Positions 35,715 through 45,108 are shown, numbered from the stretch's first letter. The stretch: 64,000 bases of DNA from an uncultured Campylobacter sp. (GCA_934728065.1 CAKVDW010000001.1:62001-126000), one strand, 5' to 3'. Made by a program: numbers and translations. The notes: generated from the sequence alone by a model not told the origin.

Positions 35715-36685
35715 GGCAAAGCCTTTTGCAAGGATTTTTTAATCTCATCTTTTTCATTTGAAAGCCACCAAATGCTAATCTCAAAGGCGTTTTTGTTTAA
35801 AAGCTCTTTGAATTTAGCCAAATTTTTCTTGTAAAGCTCGTTTTGTTCTTGCACTGCGCTTAAATTTTGCTCTAACAACGGACTTTGCGCATTTTGCAAA
35901 TATGTTGAAAACTTTTCTTGGTATTTGGGTTTGACATTTACGCTTTCTTCATAAAAAAGTAGGCTCAAAACACTTGTAAAAAGCCAAAAAATAGTGCTTT
36001 TTTTGTCCTTTAACACAAAAGAACAAAGTAGGGCAAAAGATGAGCAAAGCACAAAGAAATTCAGCACTTCAAGCCCAAATATCAAGCACTTTGCACTTAA
36101 ATTTTCAAGCCAAAAAATCATAAAATTTTTAAACACCACCACAAAATAAAGAGCCTGTGAAAGTGCGTCAAGTGGCGGTAAAACCGAGCTTTTGTAAGTG
36201 TCTAAAAAATGATTAAGATAAAAAAACGGCTCATAATTTTGTCTAAAAAAAAGCTGTGAAAATGAGTAAAAAAGACTTGTTACAAAAGCTGCTACAAGCA
36301 CCACGCGCAAGGTGTTGTAAGGGTTGGTGCGAAATTGTGAGCGCAAAAGCACCTTAACAAGCAAAAAAAGCAAGGGAAAAAACACGAACAAAAAGATGAA
36401 ATCAAGGGCGTTTGCATACATTAAATTCAGCATCAAAGATGAAATCGCCACAAAGGCAAGGCAAAAGGCGATAGCTTGCAAAAGGGTGTTTTTCTCTGTA
36501 AGGCGGTAAAAAAGGGCGCGCTTGTTGAGCGTGGCTTTTTTGATGATATTTTTGCGCGCCCACAAGATGAGAAAATTCTCTTTATAAAGCGCGTAAAAGG
36601 GTGCGAGCAAAAAAAGTGGCGCAAAAATGAGCTTTTGCCACGACAAAACAAAGCCCAAAAGCCCAAAAAGTGCTAGAAGCCGCAT
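35711..36685 (-). CDS. Integral membrane protein of unknown function
   Basis: A 324-residue protein with about seven hydrophobic helices (for example LLALFGLLGFVLSW, LQAIAFCLAFVAISSLML, LDFIFLFVFFPLLFLLVKVLL, LRVVLVAAFVTSLFYSF, SIVLSLLFY-like segments) and a charged C-terminal tail of about 75 residues (QEQNELYKKNLAKFKELLNKN). I recognise no family. It is locked between ligA and tlyA by 1- and 4-base overlaps, an arrangement shared with C. jejuni (Cj0587), which argues that it is a real conserved gene. Confidence 0.75.
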   Translation of the reverse strand: MRLLALFGLLGFVLSWQKLIFAPLFLLAPFYALYKENFLILWARKNIIKKATLNKRALFYRLTEKNTLLQAIAFCLAFVAISSLMLNLMYANALDFIFLFVFFPLLFLLVKVLLRSQFRTNPYNTLRVVLVAAFVTSLFYSFSQLFFRQNYEPFFYLNHFLDTYKSSVLPPLDALSQALYFVVVFKNFMIFWLENLSAKCLIFGLEVLNFFVLCSSFALLCSFVLKDKKSTIFWLFTSVLSLLFYEESVNVKPKYQEKFSTYLQNAQSPLLEQNLSAVQEQNELYKKNLAKFKELLNKNAFEISIWWLSNEKDEIKKSLQKALP

Positions 36686-38745
36686 TACTCTCCCTTGACG
36701 AGTGCGTTAAATTCACTCTCATCAATGCAACGAATGCCTAAATTTTGAGCCTTGTCAAATTTGCTTCCTGCATTTTCTCCGTAAAGCACAAAGCTCGTTT
36801 TGCTAGAAACACTCCCGCTTACCTTGCCGCCTAAACTCTCAATAAGCGCGCTGAATTCATCTCTTGGGCGTGAGAGCGTGCCTGTGATGACAAAGCTTTT
36901 GCCCGCAAGAATTTGGCTCACGCCTTGCAAATCCTGCGTTAAGCCTTGCGAAGTCAAATTTGAATTTTGCAAATCATCAAAGTCTAAAATCTCATAAAAT
37001 TTCAAAATCCGCTCGTAATTTACCCGCAAAAACTCGCTCACACTGCGCGCCATCACCTCGCCAAAGTCTTCAAGCGTGCTAAAATCGTTCTCGCTTTTGT
37101 CTATCCACGCCTTGCCAAAGTTGCGAGCGATTTTTTTAGCCGCCACTTCGCCAATATGCTCAATCCCCAAAGCGTTGATAAAGCGGTAAAGTTGGGTTTT
37201 GCGGGCGTTTTTTATGGCGTTGAGTAGGTTGTTGATTTTTTTGTCCTTAAAGCCCTCCAAGCCCTCAAAATCAGCACTTGTTAAGAAAAAAATGTCCTCT
37301 ATGCTCTTTATTTTGCCCTCTTTAAACAAAAATTCAACTATGCTTGCGCCTAGTCCGTCTATGTTTAAGCACTTTTTGGAGACAAAATAAATGAGCGCAC
37401 CCACTACACGCGCCTCGCAGCTTAAATTTTGACATTTTATCAAAATTCCCTCGTCCAAAAGCTCGCCACCACACTCAGGGCAGTGCGTGGGGCGTGCTAT
37501 GTCGCGCTCATTACCTGTGCGCCGCTCTGTGAAAACCCTTGTGATTTTAGGAATCACATCGCCACTTCGTATAATGCTTACTTTGTCGCCGATTTTCGCA
37601 TCAAGTCTAGCGATTTCATCAAAGTTGTGCAAGGTCGCAGAACGCACCGTAACGCCCTCGATAACCACTGCTTCAAGCACCGCCACAGGCGTGATAACCC
37701 CACTTCGTCCCACTTGCAAATTCACGCCCAAAAGCGTTGTCGTTTTTTCAAGGGCTGGGAATTTAAAAGCCGCCATAAAACGCGGAAATTTCACGGTGTA
37801 GCCAAGCTGGGCGCATTTTTCAAGGTTGTTAAGCCGCACAACCATTCCGTCCATCATCATCGCTTTGCTCTCTCTTTGGCTCAAAAGCCCTTTATAAGCG
37901 GCGATAACCTCGTCTAAACTTCCGCAAACCCTTACAAAATCATCTTTTAAAAAGCCTAAATTTCGCACAAAGTCCATAACTTCGCTGTGTTTTTGGAAAT
38001 TTAGCGAATTTTCGCCCACGCCCCAAGGGTAAAATTTCAAATTTCGCTCTTTGGTAATACTCGTATCAAGCTGGCGCAAACTGCCACTTGCGGCGTTTCG
38101 CGGGTTAGCTAAAAGGCTTTGTCCGCTTGCGGCTCGCTTTTGGTTAAGAGCGTCAAAATCAGCCTTTAAGATGACGATTTCGCCGCGAATTTCTATGCGT
38201 TCTTTGTAGTTTATGCGTTGTGGAATGCTTGAAATGACGCGCACATTTTGCGTTATGTCCTCGCCAACCTCGCCGTCTCCTCTTGTTGCGCCACTTACTA
38301 GCTCGCCATTTTCGTAGGTGAGATTTAAGCTCGCTCCGTCAAATTTAGGCTCGACAAAAAAGGTATCATCATTTGAATTTAAGGTTGAATTTTGGCTTTC
38401 TAATTCGCTAAAAAGGCTGTTTGGAGCTGAATTTTGGCTTGAAATTGTGTCATATTTAGCGCGCTTTGCCCAAGCGATGAGTTCAGCCTCGCTAAAAATG
38501 TCCTCCATAGACCACATTTTCGCGCTGTGTTTGAGTTTGCTAAACTCACTTTGAATGTTTGGCGCGACCTTTTGCGTGGGCGAGTTCGCACTCACAAGGC
38601 TGGGGTTTGCGCTTTCAAACTCGCGCAAACGGCGAATGAGCGCGTCATACTCTTCATCGCTTGCTAGCGGCTCGTCCTTTTCATAGTAAGCCCTCATCCA
38701 CTCGCTGGCTATTGCCACGCTTTGTAAATACTCTTTTTCACTCAT
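36685..38745 (-). CDS. ligA: NAD-dependent DNA ligase
   Basis: A 686-residue replicative ligase, complete: adenylation domain with catalytic Lys134 in EPKFDGASLN, RGDGEVGEDITQNVR, OB fold (IGDKVSIIRSGDVIPKI), a four-cysteine zinc finger (CPECGGEL... CQNLSCEARV), helix-hairpin-helix repeats and a C-terminal BRCT domain (AGKSFVITGTLSRPRDEFSALIESLGGKVSGSVSSKT). Residues about 101-127 are a Ser/Asn-rich insertion just before the active-site lysine, not typical of the family and probably a surface loop. It overlaps folP by 8 bases. Confidence 0.97.
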   Translation of the reverse strand: MSEKEYLQSVAIASEWMRAYYEKDEPLASDEEYDALIRRLREFESANPSLVSANSPTQKVAPNIQSEFSKLKHSAKMWSMEDIFSEAELIAWAKRAKYDTISSQNSAPNSLFSELESQNSTLNSNDDTFFVEPKFDGASLNLTYENGELVSGATRGDGEVGEDITQNVRVISSIPQRINYKERIEIRGEIVILKADFDALNQKRAASGQSLLANPRNAASGSLRQLDTSITKERNLKFYPWGVGENSLNFQKHSEVMDFVRNLGFLKDDFVRVCGSLDEVIAAYKGLLSQRESKAMMMDGMVVRLNNLEKCAQLGYTVKFPRFMAAFKFPALEKTTTLLGVNLQVGRSGVITPVAVLEAVVIEGVTVRSATLHNFDEIARLDAKIGDKVSIIRSGDVIPKITRVFTERRTGNERDIARPTHCPECGGELLDEGILIKCQNLSCEARVVGALIYFVSKKCLNIDGLGASIVEFLFKEGKIKSIEDIFFLTSADFEGLEGFKDKKINNLLNAIKNARKTQLYRFINALGIEHIGEVAAKKIARNFGKAWIDKSENDFSTLEDFGEVMARSVSEFLRVNYERILKFYEILDFDDLQNSNLTSQGLTQDLQGVSQILAGKSFVITGTLSRPRDEFSALIESLGGKVSGSVSSKTSFVLYGENAGSKFDKAQNLGIRCIDESEFNALVKGE

Positions 38746-39883
38746 TGCTAAGCTCTCTCATCGCGTTTTCAAGCGCAAAGGCTTGTTTATGCTCGTATAA
38801 ATCGTGTGTGCGGATAATGCTCGCGCCATTTTTAAAGGCTTCTAAATGTAAATAAAGGCTGCCCGCAAGGCGTTCTTGCACCTCGCTTGGAAAGTAAGCG
38901 TTGATGACGCCTTTGCGGCTAGCTCCCACAAGCAAGGGCTTTTCAAAGTGCAAAAAATGCTCTAAATGCTTGATTAAAAGCATATTGTGCTTTGGGGTTT
39001 TGCCAAAGCCTACGCCTATGTCTAAAATCACATTTTTTACCCCGCAAGTATCTAAAATTTCGAGCTTTTTAGCAAAAAATTCATCGATTTCGCCGAGCAA
39101 ATCATCATAATGTGGGTTGTCTTGCATATTGTGCGGTTCATTTTGTATGTGCATCAGGCAGTAGCTTGCGTTGTAGCTTTTTGCAAGGTGCGCTAATGCT
39201 TCATTTTTAAGCCCCATAATGTCATTTATCAGCGAAAAACCCCTATCAAGCGCGAATTTAAGGCACTTTTCATCAAAGCTATCAAGGCTAAATGTGCTTT
39301 GCTTGAAATAATCATTCTTGTAAATCAGCTCTAATGGCTCTTTAAGCCTTGCAAATTCCTCATCACTTCCGCAATACAAGCTCCCAGGGCGAGATGAAAC
39401 CGCACCTATATCAACAAAATCAGGCTTTAAGGCAAGTATGGCTTCGAGCCTTTTTTGAAAGTCCTCTTTTTTTACGCGACTTGCGGGGTTAAAGCTGTCC
39501 TCATTTATATTTAAAACCGCCATAAGTTTTGCTTTTTTGGGCTTTTCAAAGTTTTGGTTTAAAAAGGTGGCTAAATTTTTCAAGCCAAAATCTTGCTTTT
39601 TTTCTTTTTCGACAAGCCTTTGAATTTGCGCTTGTGTCGCCATTAAAAGGGCGTTTGAATTTTCGCTTTTGCCTAAAATGGTGTCCTTGTGCGTAATGCA
39701 CTCAGCTCCCACGCTTAAAGCGTCTTGTTTGAGTATGTTTGCGGCGGGCGCGCTTATGTTTTTAATCAAAAAAAAGTGAATTTGAGCCTTTTTGCTCATC
39801 ATTTTTTGCCCTATTTTATGGGGCTTGATAAAGTCGCAAAGTGCGTTAAAGTCTGTGTTTGCGTTGATTTTATAAAAATTCAT
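38738..39883 (-). CDS. folP: Dihydropteroate synthase with N-terminal extension
   Basis: A 381-residue enzyme joining 4-aminobenzoate to the pterin pyrophosphate in folate synthesis; it is the sulfonamide target. The core barrel starts near residue 120 with AVLNINEDSFNPASR, followed by FVDIGAVSSRPGS, FSLINDIMGL, YCLMHIQNEPHNMQ, NVILDIGVGFGKTPKHN, LLVGASRKGVI and IIRTHDLYEH. The first 110-120 residues have no counterpart in the standard 280-residue enzyme; the same long form exists in Campylobacter and Helicobacter. It is coupled to holB (ATGA) and ligA. Confidence 0.94.
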   Translation of the reverse strand: MNFYKINANTDFNALCDFIKPHKIGQKMMSKKAQIHFFLIKNISAPAANILKQDALSVGAECITHKDTILGKSENSNALLMATQAQIQRLVEKEKKQDFGLKNLATFLNQNFEKPKKAKLMAVLNINEDSFNPASRVKKEDFQKRLEAILALKPDFVDIGAVSSRPGSLYCGSDEEFARLKEPLELIYKNDYFKQSTFSLDSFDEKCLKFALDRGFSLINDIMGLKNEALAHLAKSYNASYCLMHIQNEPHNMQDNPHYDDLLGEIDEFFAKKLEILDTCGVKNVILDIGVGFGKTPKHNMLLIKHLEHFLHFEKPLLVGASRKGVINAYFPSEVQERLAGSLYLHLEAFKNGASIIRTHDLYEHKQAFALENAMRELSNE

Positions 39884-40494
39884 TTTTTGCTCTCATATAA
39901 ATTTAACAAAAGCGTTGCTAAAATCACGCCCGCCTTACCATTTAAGCGCGCAAGCTCGTAAGCTTGGTAAAAAAATTCAAGTTCCTTTTCGCCCAAAGCG
40001 TGCGTTTTGCTGCTGTAAAGGGCTAAATTCGCTACCATTTCTTGCAAAGACATCTTATCCAAACCCTCATTTTCTTGCAAGAATTCAAGGATTTTTTTTA
40101 AATCCAAATGATTTAAGTCTAAATTTAGGGCTTGGCGGGGCTTTTTTTTGTTTAAAACTTCACAGATAAAACGCGAACGAACTGTGGCTAAAAGCAAATT
40201 TTTAGACGGGCAAACGATGAGAAATTTTACATTTTTGGGCGGTTCTTCAAAGAGTTTGAGTAAGAAATTTTGAGCCTCGCCGCGAAAGGCGTTTGCCATT
40301 ATCACTATGATTTTTTCGCTGTTTTCGGCTATGTAGCTTTCTTTTTCAACCGCTCTTGCATCGTCCATCAAAAACTCCACCGCTGGAATTTTAGGGATAA
40401 AACGCAAATTCTTTTCGCCAAAATCCTTTATCATCTGCTCTTTCACGCTTTCAAAATCGCTTGTGATGAGAATTTTACTGCCAAATTCGCTCAA
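39880..40494 (-). CDS. holB: DNA polymerase III delta-prime subunit, short form
   Basis: A 204-residue clamp-loader component. It keeps the AAA+ sensor-like region (KIIVIMANAFRGEAQNFLLKLFEEPPKNVKFLIVCPSKNLLLATVRSRF), which is diagnostic of delta-prime, including the SRF arginine-finger motif, but lacks a Walker A motif, as delta-prime usually does. It is shorter than the enteric protein (334). The gene order hobA-holB-folP is as in Helicobacter pylori. It overlaps hobA and folP by 4 bases each. Confidence 0.85.
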   Translation of the reverse strand: MSEFGSKILITSDFESVKEQMIKDFGEKNLRFIPKIPAVEFLMDDARAVEKESYIAENSEKIIVIMANAFRGEAQNFLLKLFEEPPKNVKFLIVCPSKNLLLATVRSRFICEVLNKKKPRQALNLDLNHLDLKKILEFLQENEGLDKMSLQEMVANLALYSSKTHALGEKELEFFYQAYELARLNGKAGVILATLLLNLYESKK

Positions 40495-41021
40495 AGGCTT
40501 ACCCTTGAAAACAAAATCGCCTCCAAACTCTTGTCAAAAAGCTTGTAAAGCGTGATGAGCTTTTCGTCTAATTCACTGTCCTTTGAGCTTAACAAAAAGC
40601 TGTTTTGCAACTGCTCATCAAGTAGCCAAAGCAAGCTATCATCGCGGCTGCGGGCGATTTGAAACCTTATATCTTTGTTTGAGCCTATGTAAAAATACAC
40701 AAAGCCACTTGGAAAGGCTGTTTCAAGCAAATCATTCAGCAAGATGATGTCATCGTTGTTTTTGACTTTATGCGGATAAAAATTGTCAAGCGAAAAGACA
40801 GGCACGAAAGGGCGGTAGGATTTTGCGTTGATATTTTGCAAAAAATACCGCTCATACCAAGCGCGTGGCTCATCGCTCATTAAAATAAAGCTCTTGCCTT
40901 CGAGCATTAGGCTAAATTTTGCTGCCATTAAGGGCGCAAATTCAAGCCTGCGCGTTTCTAGCCACTGCATAAAAACGCCGCCTTCTCTAATGCTTTCAAG
41001 TAAGAATTTCAAATAGTCCAT
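40491..41021 (-). CDS. hobA: DnaA-binding initiation factor HobA
   Basis: A 176-residue protein matching the epsilonproteobacterial HobA family by length, start (MDYLKFLLESIREGGVFMQWLETRRLEFAPLMA) and position between lysC and holB, as in H. pylori. HobA tetramers bind domain I of DnaA and promote its assembly at the origin, in a role like DiaA of enterics but unrelated to it in catalytic function. The ATG overlaps the lysC stop by one base (TAATG). Confidence 0.85.
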   Translation of the reverse strand: MDYLKFLLESIREGGVFMQWLETRRLEFAPLMAAKFSLMLEGKSFILMSDEPRAWYERYFLQNINAKSYRPFVPVFSLDNFYPHKVKNNDDIILLNDLLETAFPSGFVYFYIGSNKDIRFQIARSRDDSLLWLLDEQLQNSFLLSSKDSELDEKLITLYKLFDKSLEAILFSRVSL

Positions 41022-42220
41022 TATTTATCCAGCTCATAAACTTCGTGTAAGGCTCTAACAGCAAGTTCGCCGTATTTTTCTTGCACTATCATTGAGATTT
41101 TAATCTCGCTCGTGCTTATCATACCTATGTTTATGCCTTCTTTGGCAAGGGCTTTAAACGCCTTTGAAGCCACGCCTGAATGGCTTTTCATACCCACGCC
41201 CACAACACTTACTTTAACCACATCTTTATCGCTTTCTATAATGGTGTTTTCAAGCATTTTTTGCATAGTTTGCTTGGCTAAATCAAGCTCATTTTCAGGC
41301 ACTGTAAAGCCTAAATTTGTCGCTCCATCAACGCCTACATTTTGGATAATCATATCTACATTGATATTTTTATCTGCTAGGGCTGAAAAAATCTCAGCCG
41401 CAATGCCCGGTCTATCTTTAATCTTGCGTAAAGTAACTCGGGCTTGATTTTTATCAAGTGCGATTCCGCTAACTAATGCTTGTTCCATACCTTCTTCCTT
41501 TGTGATGAGTGTTCCTTCATTATGATTAAAGCTGCTTCTTGTAACCACTTGCACGCCAAGTTTTTTGGCTAGTTCTACTGAACGATTTTGCAACACCTTT
41601 GCGCCAAGACTTGCAAGTTCAAGCATTTCATCATAAGAGATTTTATCTAACTTCCTTGCCTTAGGCTCTATGCGCGGGTCTGTGGTATAAATGCCATCAA
41701 CATCAGTGTAAATTTCACACAAATCAGCCTTTAAAGCTCCAGCTAAAGCCACTGCGCTTAAATCACTGCCCCCACGCCCCAAAGTAGTAACAAAGCCATT
41801 TTTATCCACGCCTTGAAAGCCAGCTACGACAACGATTTTGCCTTTTTTAAGCTCATCTTTTACTATTTTTGTGTCGATATGCTCTATCCTTGCCTTTGTG
41901 AAAACGCTGTTTGTAAGAATTCCAGCCTTTGCACCTGAAAAGGCTATGGCTTCATAGCCTTTGGCGTTTAAAGCTATGGATAAAAGTGCTGAAGTAACGC
42001 GCTCTCCGCTACTTAAAAGCAAATCCATATCCCGTAAATTTGGGCTTTTAGTGTAGAATTCAGCTTGCTCGATGAGCAAATTCGTTACTCCACTCATCGC
42101 AGAGACAACCACAACCAAATCATTGCCATTTTCTTTGCTTTCTATAACTCTTTTGGCGACTTCTTCTATGCGTTCTAAACTTCCAACGCTAGTGCCACCA
42201 TACTTTTGCACGATAAGCAT
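41021..42220 (-). CDS. lysC: Aspartokinase
   Basis: A 399-residue enzyme phosphorylating aspartate at the head of the lysine, threonine, methionine and diaminopimelate pathways. The N-terminal VQKYGGTSVGSLERI and GFVTTLGRGGSDLSAVALA segments bind ATP and aspartate; two C-terminal ACT domains (about 265-399) provide feedback control, probably by lysine and/or threonine. Its length equals the monofunctional alpha-type enzyme. Start and stop overlap neighbours by single bases (TAATG), which implies tight coupling. Confidence 0.97.
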   Translation of the reverse strand: MLIVQKYGGTSVGSLERIEEVAKRVIESKENGNDLVVVVSAMSGVTNLLIEQAEFYTKSPNLRDMDLLLSSGERVTSALLSIALNAKGYEAIAFSGAKAGILTNSVFTKARIEHIDTKIVKDELKKGKIVVVAGFQGVDKNGFVTTLGRGGSDLSAVALAGALKADLCEIYTDVDGIYTTDPRIEPKARKLDKISYDEMLELASLGAKVLQNRSVELAKKLGVQVVTRSSFNHNEGTLITKEEGMEQALVSGIALDKNQARVTLRKIKDRPGIAAEIFSALADKNINVDMIIQNVGVDGATNLGFTVPENELDLAKQTMQKMLENTIIESDKDVVKVSVVGVGMKSHSGVASKAFKALAKEGINIGMISTSEIKISMIVQEKYGELAVRALHEVYELDK

Positions 42221-42699
42221 TAAAGGTATCCTTTTTCTTGAAAGTATTGTATCACCTTGACATAAATGGGTCTTTTGAAGTGATTAATGAGTTCAAAAAG
42301 TCTTTTCATACTCACAAATTCATAGGCATCAAATTCTGGATGCTTGGTGTCTATGTTGATTTTTGCTTTTGATTTTAGGCGCACTAAAAAATATTTTTGA
42401 CTTTGTCCGTCAAAGTTGTATTTTTTCTTTATAAGGGCTGATTCAGGGAAATCATAATTTATCCACTCAGGATAAGATGCGATGATTTCGACATTATCTG
42501 TGCCAATTTCCTCTTTAAGCTCTCTAAATAAAGCTTTATTGACACTTTCCCCCTCATCAATGCCACCTTGTGGAAACTGCCAAATATTATCCATATCATT
42601 TCGTCTGCCAAGTAAAACCTTGCACTCAAGGGGATATTTTGGCGAAAGCACTATGGCAGCAACATTTGGTCTATATTTTTTTTCTTTATACAAAATCAA
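42220..42699 (-). CDS. rppH: RNA pyrophosphohydrolase (Nudix)
   Basis: A 159-residue Nudix enzyme that removes pyrophosphate from the 5' end of mRNA, opening it to decay; it also acts on dinucleoside polyphosphates. The start YRPNVAAIVLSPKYPLECKVLLGRRNDMDNIWQFPQGGIDEGE is diagnostic, and the Nudix box GGIDEGESVNKALFRELKEEIGT is fully canonical. It heads the ten-gene operon. The alternative family name is diadenosine polyphosphate hydrolase (NudA/InvA in Helicobacter). Confidence 0.92.
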   Translation of the reverse strand: MILYKEKKYRPNVAAIVLSPKYPLECKVLLGRRNDMDNIWQFPQGGIDEGESVNKALFRELKEEIGTDNVEIIASYPEWINYDFPESALIKKKYNFDGQSQKYFLVRLKSKAKINIDTKHPEFDAYEFVSMKRLFELINHFKRPIYVKVIQYFQEKGYL

Positions 42700-42816
42700 T
42701 CCTCATTTTTTAAAAGTGGCATTGTAACAAATTTTAATTTAAAAAGCCTTGAAATTACTCAAGCTAAAACAAATTTTTGGTTATAATTATGTTTTATTAA
42801 GGCTAAAGGGCTTTTG

Positions 42817-43884
42817 GTGCATTTGTATATACACATTCCATTTTGCGACAGCAAGTGTTTTTACTGCGCTTTTACCTCATTAAAAGCTAATGAAAGCGTG
42901 AAAAAAGAGTATTTTAAGGCTTTGTTAGCGGATTTAAAGGCGCATTTTTCGGCGTTAAACATAAAAAGCATAAAAACCCTTTTTATAGGTGGTGGCACGC
43001 CAAGTGTGGTTGATTTTAGGCTTTTTGAGAGTGTTTTTGAATTTTTAGCACCCTTTTTAAGCGACTTTGCTGAGCAAACAAGCGAGGCAAATCCGCATTC
43101 AAGTAATCTTTCGTGGCTCAAAAAAATGCGAGAATTTGGCATAAACAGGGTGTCCTTTGGGGCGCAAAGTTTTGATGAAAAAAAGCTTAAATTTTTAGGG
43201 CGAATTCACAGCGCAAAAGACATTTTTAAAAGCGTTGAAAATGCGAATTTAGCAGGCTTTGAAAATATAAATGTCGATATGATTTATGACAGCAAATTTG
43301 ATGATAAAAAAATGCTTGAATTTGAGCTTGCAAACCTTGCAAAGCTCACTCAAATAGGACTTTCGCACATAAGTGCTTATCATCTTACACTTGAAAAAGG
43401 CACGGCTTTTGAAAAATGCTTAAATTTCAAAAAAAATGCGCCAAATTTGATGAAATTTTTTATAAGAGGCGTTGAAAATTTAGGATTTTTACACTATGAA
43501 ATCAGCAATTTTGCTAAAAAGCAAAACGCCATTTGCCAGCACAATCTTGCTTATTGGCAAGGCGCAAAATATCTTGGTTGTGGCTTTGGGGCGGTGAGTT
43601 TTTATGAAAACAAAAGATTTTACACGCACAAAAGCCTTGAAAGATACCTTAAAGAGCCAAATTTTAGGCAAAGCGAAAGTTTAAATCAAAAGGATTTGCT
43701 TTTGGAGCATTTATTTTTAGGCTTTCGTAGCATTGTGGGCGTAGATGAGAGGGCATTAAGCAGTGCGCAAAAGGAAAAAGCGCAAATTTTGGTGCAAAAT
43801 AAAAAGCTCACGCGCAAAAATGGGCGATTTTATAACCCAAATTTCTTACTCAGCGATGAACTTGCCTTGTTTTTGAGCGAATAG
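42817..43884 (+). CDS. hemW: Radical SAM HemW-like protein (haem chaperone)
   Basis: A 355-residue radical SAM protein of the HemN/HemW family. The cluster motif PFCDSKCFYCAF (C-x3-C-x2-C) lies at the start, followed by IKTLFIGGGTPSVVD, EANPHSSNLSWLKKMREFGINRVSFGAQSFDEKKLKFLGRIHS and HISAYHLTLEKGT. It lacks the N-terminal extension of true HemN, which favours HemW, thought to deliver haem to membrane proteins. I prefer the GTG at 42817 because AAAGGG then sits 6 bases away; a TTG at 42814 is possible. It is divergent from rppH. Confidence 0.9.
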   Translation: MHLYIHIPFCDSKCFYCAFTSLKANESVKKEYFKALLADLKAHFSALNIKSIKTLFIGGGTPSVVDFRLFESVFEFLAPFLSDFAEQTSEANPHSSNLSWLKKMREFGINRVSFGAQSFDEKKLKFLGRIHSAKDIFKSVENANLAGFENINVDMIYDSKFDDKKMLEFELANLAKLTQIGLSHISAYHLTLEKGTAFEKCLNFKKNAPNLMKFFIRGVENLGFLHYEISNFAKKQNAICQHNLAYWQGAKYLGCGFGAVSFYENKRFYTHKSLERYLKEPNFRQSESLNQKDLLLEHLFLGFRSIVGVDERALSSAQKEKAQILVQNKKLTRKNGRFYNPNFLLSDELALFLSE

Positions 43885-43952
43885 GTGAAATTTTTAGGCT
43901 TTTTTAAATCAAATTTGTGTAAAATAAGGTTTTCAAAAACAAGGACAAAAAG

Positions 43953-44372
43953 ATGAGTATGGGCGAGATTATCATCATCTTAATCGTGGCTGTTTTGGTG
44001 CTAGGACCTGATAAGTTGCCAAGCACGGCGGTGCAAATTGCTAAAATTTTAAAGGCGCTGAAAAGGCAGGTTGATGATGCTAAAGAGAGTATAGAAAAGG
44101 AAATTCGCGTTAGTGAGATTAAAAAAGAAGCTGACAAATACAAAAACGAATTTAGTGAATACAGCCAAAATATACGCAAAAAGTTAAGTTTTGAAGAGTT
44201 TGATGAGCTAAAAAAAGAAACTGAGGCTATAAAAGAGGATATAAATGCGATAGAAAAGGATTTGACAAATTTCAAAAACGAAGAAAAGCCGATGAGTAAG
44301 GAAAAAGCCGAACTTTTGGGCTTAAATTTAAAAGATGATGAAAAAAATAAAGTAGAAAATAAAAATGTTTGA
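43953..44372 (+). CDS. tatB: Sec-independent translocase subunit TatB
   Basis: A 139-residue protein with the TatA/B layout: a short periplasmic start, one membrane helix (GEIIIILIVAVLVLGPDKLPS), the conserved Gly-Pro hinge, an amphipathic helix (VQIAKILKALKRQVDDAKESIEKEI) and a long charged coiled-coil tail. Pairing with tatC (8-base overlap) and the Glu near the start of the helix favour TatB over TatA. It forms the receptor for twin-arginine proteins such as FdhA of this window. Confidence 0.93.
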   Translation: MSMGEIIIILIVAVLVLGPDKLPSTAVQIAKILKALKRQVDDAKESIEKEIRVSEIKKEADKYKNEFSEYSQNIRKKLSFEEFDELKKETEAIKEDINAIEKDLTNFKNEEKPMSKEKAELLGLNLKDDEKNKVENKNV

Positions 44373-45108
44373 AGAATTACGCCCACATTTAATAGAGCTT
44401 CGCAAAAGACTTTTTATCTCCGTGCTTTGTGTTATAGTGCTTTTTTTTGTTTGTCTTAGCTTTAGTGAATATATTTTAGGCGTTTTAACAGCACCTGTAA
44501 AAGAGGCTTTGCCTGAATTTTCCAAAAAAATCACCTTTGTGGAGCTTACCGAACCTTTATTTACCACGATGAAAGTGAGTTTTTTTGCTGGATTTATTCT
44601 GTCTTTGCCTGTGATTTTTTGGCAGTTTTGGAAATTTGTAGCTCCCGGTCTTTATGATAATGAAAAAAGGCTTGTAGTGCCTTTTGTGCTGTTTGCAACT
44701 GTTATGTTTTTGCTTGGAGTGAGTTTTTGTTATTTTATCGTTGTGCCTATGGCGTTTGCCTTTCTTATTAATTTTGGAGCAAATACACAAGAGCTTGCCC
44801 CGCTCATCAGCATAGGGCTTTATGTGGGCTTTTTTATCAAGCTGATGATAGCTTTTGGTTTAGCCTTTGAAATGCCTGTTTTGACCTTTTTTCTCGCAAA
44901 ACTTGGCATAGTTGATGATGCGTTTTTGAAAAGGCATTTTAGGGTGGCGGTTTTGTTTATTTTTATTTTCGCAGCCTTGATGACACCACCTGATGTCATC
45001 TCACAATTTTTAATGGCTATCCCGCTGTGCCTACTTTATGGGCTTTCTATATACATAGCTAAAAAGGTAAATCCAGCAGATACTAATGCCGAGCAAGAAA
45101 ATGCTTGA
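44365..45108 (+). CDS. tatC: Sec-independent translocase subunit TatC
   Basis: A 247-residue six-helix membrane protein that recognises the twin-arginine motif. Family signatures are ELRPHLIELRKRLF at the start, PLFTTMKVSFFAGFILSLPVIFWQFWKFVAPGLYDNEKR and FGLAFEMPVL. It overlaps tatB by 8 bases and queA at its end. TatA is not in this window, so it must lie elsewhere. Confidence 0.97.
   Translation: MFEELRPHLIELRKRLFISVLCVIVLFFVCLSFSEYILGVLTAPVKEALPEFSKKITFVELTEPLFTTMKVSFFAGFILSLPVIFWQFWKFVAPGLYDNEKRLVVPFVLFATVMFLLGVSFCYFIVVPMAFAFLINFGANTQELAPLISIGLYVGFFIKLMIAFGLAFEMPVLTFFLAKLGIVDDAFLKRHFRVAVLFIFIFAALMTPPDVISQFLMAIPLCLLYGLSIYIAKKVNPADTNAEQENA

Noticed and set aside
37429..37917. 162-codon forward frame
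   Set aside because: Entirely antisense to ligA, which has intact domains; a shadow frame.
43904..44386. 160-codon reverse-strand hydrophobic frame
   Set aside because: Antisense to tatB, Phe/Ser-rich mirror of its charged Lys/Glu codons.
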